From assembly GCA_949825065.1 (NCBI GenBank), contig OX463855.1, positions 35,888,281 to 35,952,280 on the forward strand: 64,000 nucleotides of DNA. The letters are read 5' to 3'. This DNA is from Odontocerum albicorne (taxonomy: Eukaryota; Arthropoda; Insecta; Trichoptera; Odontoceridae). The notes under the pieces are model-generated. The model saw only the letters and a list, made by a program, of their open reading frames with translations, did no database searches and was not told the origin of the DNA. The position numbers were made by a program, and so were the translations under genes. This document shows positions 56,561 to 64,000 of this stretch, piece by piece (positions within the stretch are counted from its first letter, which is position 1; each line of letters starts with the position of its first letter).

Positions 56561-57380
56561 TAATATTATTTATTATGCATTATTTAATCTAGAAAAAAAG
56601 AGATTCTGCTCTTTGTCGAAAATATTTTTTTATCTACTAAGAATTAATCGAAAGTTCTTATTTAGCAAAATAAGACAAAAAAACAAAAATGTCCTCCATA
56701 TTGCTTTGTCTTGTGGCATTTCTATCGGTAACACGGACTCAACTGGTGTGTTCGGTATATTTACTGCCTGCGAGTAATTATCGTTTTCCATTGATGGCAG
56801 ACCTTAGTAAGTCCGTCGTCACTATAGTTCTTTTCACACTCATGTGTGTCGCCACGAGGAGGAATCCTTTTGGGCAGTTTCTTTTTAGCCACTTCGTTAC
56901 GTCATACTTATTTTAATTTTCTAGTGTAGATCGCGCTGGATGGGGGCTTATTGTATCCCTTATAACAACGTGGGTGGTAGTGGGATCGAACTGAACTGAA
57001 AAAAAACATAATTTACTTTATATCAAAATTATCTTAAAATAAAAAAAAACCAACTAATGACCATTCGACAAAACTACATAAAAAGACACTCCCGCGTAAC
57101 ATTTAAAATATTACATAAGTACACGAGTCAAAATGATTGCGAAAATATAAAAAAAATAAAAATATACATATTGGACCGTCCCTAGTCAGCTGCCCGCATC
57201 TCACCAAATCAATTTGACATCAATGCGAAAAGAAACAGTACAGTACAAATTCAATACTTCATCATCTCTGTAATCAGCATTCTTTTATAATTCGACAAAT
57301 TATTGAAAAATATATCGGTGTGTACGTAAGAGATTTTTATAAATTATTTCACTTTTTCATACAAGTATGATTTCAGTCAA
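56561..57380. other. Spacer, nothing firmly recognised
   Basis: A 75-codon open frame at 56689-56916 begins with a hydrophobic stretch but has no splice support, conserved copy or recognised motif. The rest is A+T-rich. Confidence 0.4.
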
Positions 57381-57384
57381 GGTT

Positions 57385-57560
57385 TTCAGCCTAACAATGG
57401 GTACTACCGCACCCTGGACCAGGTAGCTGAGGCTTCGGAGAGACAAAATACCCCCTTGGAAAGACCGGCAGACTCGCAAGAGGACAACACCCTCGCGCAC
57501 TCTGACCAGAGAACGCAGAGGTTTGGGATCACCACATATGGCGGAACTGGAGTTCAGGTT
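57385..57560 (+). pseudogene. LINE ORF2 linker fragment
   Basis: Broken frame reads KIPPWKDRQTRKRTT and GLGSPHMAELEF. The 'PPW..R....I..LR.DL..L' pattern occurs between endonuclease and polymerase in several LINEs. Family uncertain. Confidence 0.4.
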
Positions 57561-58450
57561 TGATGCAATTCAATAATTTGACAGATGAAGGATACAAGGA
57601 AAATAAATATAGCTGTGGAACAGGATTAAAGATCATTTGTGGAGTGTTAAGTATGAAAGAAGGCGGAATAAAGACATCAGAAGGGAATGCCTTTCAGATG
57701 ATTTGGACATGTGGAGACAATGAGTGACGAAAGAATGATTAAACAAGTATCTCTCTCTCCCTGGCTACATCCCAACTCATTGTCTGCGAAGACTGTTGGG
57801 GTCAGCTCTCCTCGTCCTCAGGTTGTATGCTCTTCTGTCCCGGACTACGTCCCCCAGGCCGTGCCTCTGCACCTGGTTATCTTTTTGCACCACCCATGAA
57901 TTCTTTGGTCTTCCTCTGGTTGTTATTCGAGGAAGATCCATGGAGATTGCCTGGTTCACAATGTGATCGGGTGCTCTGCGTCCAACGTGCCCATATCATC
58001 TCAATCGCCTCTCCTTCATCTTGCTGTTGATGTCTGTAACACCTAGGCTTCCACGAATGCGTGAGCTTCTTATTTTGTCTCTTAGGGACACACCTGCTGA
58101 CCATCTTAGCATGCGCATTTCAGCAGTTTCTAGTTGCCTAGAGTAAGAGGTATACATCGTCCAGCATTCGGAGCCATAGAGGAGTGCGGGTCTGACAATC
58201 GTTTGGTAAACGATTACTGACAATGATTAAACAAGTATATAGGCCAGAAGTGGAAGAAGAACATCGAGGAAAATGTAACTGGATCAAATGGACCAGATTT
58301 TGAAAGAAAGGAAAGTGAGAAAGTATGAACAATAGAAAATTGTGATTGATGTATGAACGAAGAAGGCGAAAGTTGTGTGCTTGGATAGAAAATTTGGAGA
58401 TCTGTTCTCTCTGCCTATCTCGCCAGTGACACGGCATGATGATATGTATG
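57561..58450 (+). pseudogene. LINE-A 3' fragment split by LINE-D
   Basis: The left part has CAGATGATTTGGACATGTGG and ends AATGATTAAACAAGTAT at 57750. The right part restarts with the same 17 bases at 58222 and continues ATTTTGAAAGAAAGGAAAGT to GTGACACGGCATGATGATAT. Confidence 0.78.
57751..58221 (-). mobile_element. LINE-D (RTE-like) 5'-truncated insertion with 17-bp target duplication
   Basis: Minus-strand coding: IVYQTIVRPALLYGSECWTM, QLETAEMRMLRWSAGVSLRD, then, after a frame change, HIVNQAISMDLPRITTRGRP and GRPKNSWVVQKDNQVQRHG, ending NSLRRQ. This is the C-terminal region usual in RTE-like LINEs. The 3' end has a short (AG)n tail (CTCTCTCTCC on the plus strand). Flanks are exact copies of AATGATTAAACAAGTAT. 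Confidence 0.88.
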
Positions 58451-58479
58451 TTATTTTATAGGTGTTTAAAAATTAAACA

Positions 58480-58645
58480 GATTTTTAGGAAACAAAACAC
58501 GTACATTCTAACCGGATAGTATCAAAATCTGCTAATATTCGTATAATACTTCATAACAGTATTTTAGTACCAACGTTGATGCATGGAAGTGAGTATTGGA
58601 CATGAGAAAATACTAAAATGATCCGAATAAGTGCTATATGAATCT
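58480..58645 (+). pseudogene. LINE-A fragment
   Basis: TCTAACCGGATAGTATCAAA, AACAGTATTTTAGTACCAAC and GTTGATGCATGGAAGTGAGT encode the 'SV..K....Y..VLVPTLMHGSE' block. It ends at a family E piece. Confidence 0.7.
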
Positions 58646-58659
58646 CATTTTATTATTAT

Positions 58660-58768
58660 GTTGTTTATAGTTAAGGCATTAACGTGTGAAAGCCTTGAAA
58701 CCGGTAGGGTTATACCGTCATAAAAAAGTGGAATAAACAGTGTTTGTTAAAAATAAATTACAAAATCA
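58660..58768. repeat. Family E element, one arm with extension
   Basis: TAGTTAAGGCATTAACGTGT is fused directly to GAAAGCCTTGAAACCGGTAG and GTGGAATAAACAGTGTTTG. The left arm and loop were deleted. Confidence 0.78.
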
Positions 58769-58784
58769 TTTTATTATTGTCTAC

Positions 58785-59015
58785 GGTTTATTGCTTTGAA
58801 ATGCAGAATTCTTAGTATTTATACATCACATAACTATTTGAGTGTGGTTATTGTTTATGGCATTTTACTATGGTTTTTTTTTAAATTTGATTTCTTGAAC
58901 AATAAAAGTATAAATCTGACGTATAACTATTGTAGATATTGTTTTTTTATGTTCTTTGTAGCAATGCGAGTATTTAATTGACATATGTGATATCTGGTTT
59001 ATTTTAATCAGGAAT
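58785..59015 (+). repeat. Family I repeat, copy 2
   Basis: TGAAATGCAGAATTCTTAGT and GAGTATTTAATTGACATATG, then AATCAGGAAT, match 14515-14715. Confidence 0.45.
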
Positions 59016-59694
59016 TTGTAGTCTACGGTCTACGATATCTGACCACAGTAATTAATTATCTTGACAAAGTTCAATTTATCCAAATATTAACGTTTTTCTT
59101 AGGTGATTCCTTGTTATATGGTAAGTTATGAAGGAAAATTGAGGAGAAAAAATCCCAACTTTTCCTTATAGTTTTTTTTATATGTAACACCCACGTTATA
59201 TTGCCAAAATATCAATTTTTATAAAACACAAAAAGGGCTATAAAATGATTCTATAATCTAAAACGAGAACAACTTTTACATAGCTGAATTATAAACAAAT
59301 AAAATGGTTTGTATAATTTTTCTCTACATGTTGTGATTAATAAGATATTATATTTAGATTATTTACCCCATTTTTCATAACGCCCACGCTGTCCAGACAT
59401 GTTGACCCGATGTCGTTTGAAAGCTTGTAGCGTTGTCAATATTTATCACCAGATGATACCACTGCACACAATAGTGCATGTATAGTATTTGAATGTGTTG
59501 CCATATTTGAAATTACGTTACAGTTTCTGGATTTTAATAAAAATCCCTAAATTAGTGTAACAACTGTGGTACAATGCCATGATACGGGTTAAGCATGACA
59601 GGAGATGGGGAATATGTTATTTTTATGTTTATTAAAATGTTTGTATTTAAACTCCTGCTATGTTACAATATTATTTTATCTTTCCTTGTTATGT
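59016..59694. other. Spacer, nothing recognised
   Basis: No supported exon, terminal repeat or tandem array. Confidence 0.5.
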
Positions 59695-59855
59695 AAAGCA
59701 AATACGAGTAAATGTTTGCACTAAGACAATTGCATGGGGTGACAATGTATTGCAGAATACGGAATGAAATGATAAGGGATGAATGTGAACTTATTAAGGC
59801 TGATGTGTTAAGTAAGATGAAGAAGAGCATTCTGTGATGGTTTGGGCATGTGTAA
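59695..59855 (+). pseudogene. LINE-A fragment
   Basis: Reads GGGGTGACAATGTATTGCAG, GATAAGGGATGAATGTGAAC, AAGGCTGATGTGTTAAGTAA and GATGGTTTGGGCATGTG. It contains an extra CGAGTA at 59705 in a region where other copies read AATAAATG. Confidence 0.75.
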
Positions 59856-60300
59856 GGAATTTATTTTTATTTATTTTATTTATGACAAGACATTTTATAA
59901 ATACATAATTTGTGAAAAAAACAACAGATAATTTAATTTGGGCGCACAAACTCTTAATTTCTAGTCAGTAAAATAACGTGTTTCATTCCTGATTTTTCTT
60001 TTCCTTTCCAGCATCCCTTCCTTTCCTTTTGATTGATGATATCTCACTTGTATGAAAAAAGAATGTTCGGGTGATTGTTCGTCTTTGTGGGGTTCGTGGG
60101 CATATGCTCACATACGAGTATGTGTTTATGGATTTCGTGGGGATGGATAGTCATTTGAATGATTTATGCGACCACGTAACTTGCTTCATTTACTTTTGTC
60201 TGGTTGATTGGAAGAGATTGCCGCCTGGCAATAATCCCGCCAGATTGTGTTCTAATAAAAGTGTTAAATAAATAAATAAATCTTTATGGATCTGGGTGAA
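59856..60300 (+). repeat. Family H repeat, copy 3, split by LINE-B
   Basis: The left part is TATGACAAGACATTTTATAA to TTAATTTGGGCGCACAA. After the LINE-B insert it resumes TTTATGGATCTGGGTGAA. Confidence 0.65.
59943..60278 (+). mobile_element. LINE-B 3' end insertion
   Basis: Begins within the last codons (AACTCTTAATTTCTAGTCAG encodes LLISSQ) and carries the 3' UTR to GGTTGATTGGAAGAGATTGC, AATCCCGCCAGATTGTG and (TAAA)n. It has an extra CGAGTA at 60115 relative to the other two copies. Confidence 0.85.
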
Positions 60301-60419
60301 TGAATTTTACTCTATTTTATTAACATTTAATGACTTCATTTACGCGGATTTTATTTTAAGTTTATCCAGAACAAATTATCCGATTAATTGTTTATATATT
60401 CGTACATCACATCACCAAT

Positions 60420-61642
60420 TTTCAGGCTCTCATCCGGAACTGTCACTCTTGAACTCGACGGACCACTGAAAATGGAGGGATTAGAGTATTTATATGATAT
60501 CATGTAATTGTGTTAATTTTCTAGGCTAGGCTCATCCAGAATTGGCACTTCTGAATTTCATGGATCACTGAAAATAGATTAATTAATTTAATAAAGGGAT
60601 TACTGTATTTACATGGGGTATCACGTAACATTATTGTGTTCATTTTCAAGGCTGGATATCCATCCGGAACTGACACTTCTGAACTTTATGGACCACTCAA
60701 AATGAAGGGATTTATATGATATGTAATTGTGTTCATTTTCTAGGCTAGATATCTATCCGGAATTGGCACTCCTGAACTTCATGGATTATTGAAAATGGAT
60801 GAATTAATTTAATAAAGGGATTACTGCATTTACATGATATCGTGTAATTGTGTTCATTTTCAAGGGGGGATATCCATCCAAAACTGGTACTCCTGAACTT
60901 TGTGGACCACTGAAAATGAAGGGATTTATATGATATTATGTAATTGTGTTCATTTTCTAGGCTAGATATCTATCCGAAACTGGCCCTCCTGAATTTTGTG
61001 GATCACTGAAAATTAAGGGATTTATATGATATCATGTAATTGTGTTCATTCTAGGCTAGATATCTATTCGGAATTGACACTCTTGAACTTTGTAGATCAC
61101 TGAAAATGAAGGGATTTATATATCATGTAATTGTATTCATTTTCAAGGGTGGATATCCATCCGGAACTGGCATACCTGAACTTTATGAACCACTGAAAAT
61201 TAAGGGATTTATATAATATCATGTAATTGTGTTCAATTTCCAAACTGGATATCCATCCGGAACTAGCACTCCTGGACTCTACGGACCACTGAAAATGGAG
61301 GAATCATTGTGTTTATATGATATGTAATTGTGTTCAATTTTCAGGCTGGATATCCATCCGGAACTAGTACTCCTGGACTCTATGGACCACTGAGAATGGA
61401 GGAATCACTGTATTTATATAATATGTAATTATGTTTAATTTTCAGGCTGGATATCCATCCGGAACTAGTACTCCTGGACTCTATGGACCACTGAAAATTA
61501 AGGGATTTATATAATATCATGTAATTGTGTTCAATTTCCAAACTGGATATCCATCCGGAACTAGCACTCCTGGACTCTACGGACCACTGAGAATGGAGGA
61601 ATCACTGTATTTATATAATATGTAATTATGTTTAATTTTCAG
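60420..61642 (+). repeat. Tandem array derived from an exon's splice acceptor and first codons
   Basis: About twelve units of roughly 95-118 bp precede the exon at 61643. Each copies TTTTCAG, GCTGGATATCCATCCGGAAC and ACTCCTGGACTCTATGGACC, then an intronic A+T-rich linker with TATGTAATTGTGTTCA. Units next to the exon are nearly identical to it and two (starting 61345 and 61446) keep the AG acceptor. Distal units are decayed, most with altered acceptors such as TTCAAGG or TTCTAGG. Confidence 0.93.
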
Positions 61643-61805
61643 GCTGGATATCCATCCGGAACTAGTACTCCTGGACTCTATGGACCACTGAAAATTGACC
61701 TCGGAGGAGTGTTGCTGGGTTCATTGCTTGGACTAGGAGCTATTCTCATTTTGCCCAAACTGATGCACGCATTCTCCTATTCTCATGGAGGTGGCTATGG
61801 AAGAA
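61643..61805 (+). CDS. Internal exon of a single-pass membrane protein (unrecognised)
   Basis: Acceptor TTTTCAG and donor AGAA|GTAAGA bound 163 bp. The frame reads AGYPSGTSTPGLYGPLKIDL, then GGVLLGSLLGLGAILILPKL as a clear membrane segment, then MHAFSYSHGGGYGR with one base left over. The pattern (short PSG/TPG stretch, 'K.DLGG', membrane helix, Gly-Tyr-rich 'GGYGR') recalls uncharacterised arthropod single-pass proteins, but I cannot name one. Flanking exons were not found: LINE-A starts about 75 bp downstream. The tandem copies upstream show what was once this exon's own border. Confidence 0.72.
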
Positions 61806-62145
61806 GTAAGATAGACATTCGATTACCACAAAATATTCCACATTGTATACATAAATGCGATATTAGGATGAGCAATGAAATACAATAGAACGAGTTAAAG
61901 ATTTCTGGTATTTGAGAAGCATGTTCTCAGACGATAGATAGGTAGAACGAGATATCCAACGACGAGTTGCAATAGACAATAAACTCAACGGGGCACTAAA
62001 ATACATACAGTAAATTTTCGGTTATCCGGGGTAATCTGGGTTGTGGATTAACCGCGGTAGTATCAAATTTCTGAAATTATTTAAAATGTAAATATAATAC
62101 TCGTATATCTTTCCACTACAAAATAGTAAAAAATACAAGTGTCTT

Positions 62146-62335
62146 ACCTCCGTGGCCTGGTGGTAAGACACTTGTCTGTAGATCCGGAGGTTGCGGGTTC
62201 GATCCCCGCTGGAATCAAGTTTTTTTTAAATAGGATTCCAGTCTGGTTAACACTTAAGGCCTATAAAAACATCTTTCTGGTTGGTTGGAAGAGATTGCCA
62301 CATGGCAATAAACTCGCCAGGTTAAAAAAAATAGG
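62146..62335 (+). repeat. SINE-B inside the pogo-like element
   Basis: Head ACCTCCGTGGCCTGGTGGTA, B box GCGGGTTCGATCCCC, tail GGTTGGTTGGAAGAGATTGC and AATAAACTCGCCAGG. A further decayed tail (GGTTGGTTGAAATAAATTTC) follows at 62340-62385. Confidence 0.87.
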
Positions 62336-62702
62336 TTCTGGTTGGTTGAAATAAATTTCCACATGATAATAAGCCCACTAGGTTTTAATGTATACAATGA
62401 AAGTATTATACAATATGTATCTGAATTAAACTGGCGAAATGTAACAGAAAATAAAACTGTCAAAATTTCGAATACGTAATAGATCTAAATTTCTGGTTGG
62501 TGACGTGTTCGCAAATTATTATTTGGGCACGCTTAGATTCAGTGTTTACTTTTTATTTCTATTTGTTAGAAATGTTTATTGACAATGTCGAAACGTAAAA
62601 GAGTTGTTCTTGCTATATAATAAAAACATTTCAGATAGTTAAAAAAAATGGGGTATCGATGAAGCTAGAAAAGTATAAAGCACAGTGTTGCTTCACTAAC
62701 AT

Positions 62703-63085
62703 GAGGTGCATGGCCGTGTGGTAACGCACTGAACTTCCGTGTGGAAGGTTGCAGATTCGAGCCTCGCGCTTTGCAACTCCTCTCGAATTACACAGGCATT
62801 ATTTTCGTCTAGTATTCGGGCATATAAGAATACGTGTGACTTCGGTCATATCTATTATTTAAAAAAAAAACACATGTTGGTGTGCACCGATCGTCTCACT
62901 TCAGGTGTACTATCGAATCCAGTGAGTTTGCTGGTGTGCAACGGCTTACTCACTTAAAGAGAAGAAAAAGGGGAAAAAAGAGAAGAAAGCTCCATGACAC
63001 AGCTTCGCTTTCTAACTAAATTGACGTTAGAATGGCGAGGGGGTCCTCGGCTATGACGTCCAGCAAGGACGACGGCTTTATTAAC
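62703..63085 (+). repeat. SINE-A, copy 3, inside the pogo-like element
   Basis: Head GGCCGTGTGGTAACGCACTG, B-box-like AGATTCGAGCC, body CACCGATCGTCTCACTT and 3' part TTTCTAACTAAATTGACG. Confidence 0.78.
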
Positions 63086-63859
63086 GTTAAAAGCCTCATT
63101 GATTATTTGGAGCATCAGGAAGATAGAACGGTCAACTATTGTTGCGAAATCTACATAATGCCATTTACCGTATTTAAAATTAAGTTTTAAGGATAATTTT
63201 TTAGTTATTGTTTATAATTTTTTTGGCGGAGATTATCCGGGTCATTTTTTTCCTACTGTTTCGGATAATCTAGTCTACTGTAAATTCAAACCAAGCGCTG
63301 GAATGATGGTTCAAAACAGCGTATTAGCGCCAATATTTTTTGTATGAAAGTGGAAAGTGTATGTGGAAATTTAATGAAAGGAATGCAGTGGAAATGCATG
63401 CACTAAGAATAATTTGTAGTATTGATGTATGACAGAATAAGATATGCAATTATTAAGGAAGAATTTAAGGTAAAAACTGATATGTTAGAACGGGTGAAAA
63501 ATAGTACAATACATTGAGGTGGTTTGGACTTGTTGAACTGATGGGCGATGAAATACTGATTAAACAAATTCATATGATACAGATATAAGTGGGAGGTCTT
63601 GGTAGAGAACGAACAAATAAAGTACGGCTGGATTACTATACCATCTATTACTATACTATGCCACCTTGTTGAGGTGTAATCTGACTAAACAAATTTTAAT
63701 CGCGTGTTTGGATTGGCTGTCTCTGTCGCATGTAATAAGTGTCGAAAGTCTGGTAACATTAACTTACCGGAGGTTTTTTAAAAACGATACCAATATTTAG
63801 GTCCTTACTCGTCTTGTATAAGGGGTTGTTATTGTTTCTGAACCTCCAGATACCTGTTG

Positions 63860-64000
63860 CTATACCTGTTATTTTATCCACTTTGCACGGATTTCTCCTG
63901 TTACACAAAGAGGGTCTGCTTCTAGAGATAGCCTATTCGTTAGGAAGAATGTCAGCCAGGATTCTTCTCATACTGCTAGGCGGTGCCGAAAGTATATCAA
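63860..64000 (-). repeat. Family F repeat, copy 2 (cut by window edge)
   Basis: Shares ATCCACTTTGCACGGATTTC, TAGCCTATTCGTTAGGAAGA and AGCCAGGATTCTTCTCATAC with 9395-9640, including the MRRILADILPNE frame and its stop on the minus strand. Confidence 0.55.

Larger units (their letters stand above)
62009..63280. mobile_element. Pogo/Tigger-like non-autonomous element
   Basis: Ends are CAGTAAATTTTCGGTTATCC and, inverted, CAGTAGACTAGATTATCCG, close to the CAGTA..CG.TTATCCG style of pogo/Tigger families, with TA on both outer sides. No transposase is left. Its 1.27 kb are largely two SINEs. Confidence 0.82.
61880..63640 (+). pseudogene. LINE-A fragment split by a pogo-like element
   Basis: The left part (61880-62008) decodes as IERVKDFWYLRSMFSDDR and VERDIQRRVAIDNKLNGALK. 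The right part (63281-63640) resumes with TTCAAACCAAGCGCTGGAAT and includes TTGTATGAAAGTGGAAAGTG, TGTATGACAGAATAAG and the GGTTTGGACTTGTTGAACTG block. Confidence 0.78.

Noticed and set aside
56689..56916. 75-codon frame beginning like a signal peptide
   Set aside because: No donor site, no repeat conservation and an equally plausible minus-strand reading.

Overview
The window is eukaryotic, A+T-rich and repeat-dense. Mariner, pogo-like, hAT and Ty3/gypsy elements, several LINE families, tRNA-headed SINEs, introns with GT-AG borders, and an ankyrin tail resembling animal L-asparaginase all point to an arthropod, most likely an insect. The species cannot be fixed from sequence alone. Host-gene sequence is a very small part of the 64 kb; almost everything else is nested mobile DNA or tandem repeats. 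Family labels used here (SINE-A/B, LINE-A to LINE-E, C to I, mariner-A/B) are local names for repeats recognised by comparing copies inside the window.

Layout. 0-2.6 kb: LINE remnant, two internally deleted mariner-type elements, a SINE. 2.8-7.0 kb (+): last three exons of an ankyrin-repeat gene, with introns filled by minisatellites. 7.2-9.2 kb: hAT element with an 8-bp target duplication. 9.4-14.9 kb: LINE-B 3' end, SINEs, repeats and a LTR-like repeat. 15.2-24.3 kb: a very large inverted structure, built from a hAT-like element that carries kilobases of higher-order satellite and lies inside a LINE. 24.7-25.5 kb: nested foldbacks. 25.7-27.2 kb (-): first two coding exons of a secreted or membrane protein. 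28.1-32.7 kb: an intact gypsy retrotransposon with apparently identical LTRs. 33.5-35.6 kb: minisatellite. 35.9-54.8 kb: LINE-A fragments, SINEs, foldbacks, MITEs, two mariner relics and a second gypsy trace. 55.9-61.8 kb (+): a candidate signal-peptide exon and, at 61.6 kb, a clear membrane-segment exon preceded by about twelve tandem copies of its own splice acceptor and first codons. 61.9-64 kb: LINE-A split by a pogo-like element holding two SINEs.

How the parts interact. LINE-A is the commonest resident and the commonest landing site. Copies are split by gypsy, pogo-like, MITE, SINE-A and LINE-D insertions, which gives an order of events. SINE-B shares its 3' end with LINE-B, the usual sign of a SINE that borrows LINE machinery. 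Mariner-A survives only as deletion derivatives. The octamer TACGAGTA/TACTCGTA occurs 17 times; where repeat copies can be compared it is a 6-bp insertion at a TA, which looks like a transposon excision scar.

Limits: everything was read by eye. Boundaries of decayed repeats are approximate, family names rest on motif recognition, and no database search was run. A 200-N gap lies at 14986-15185.
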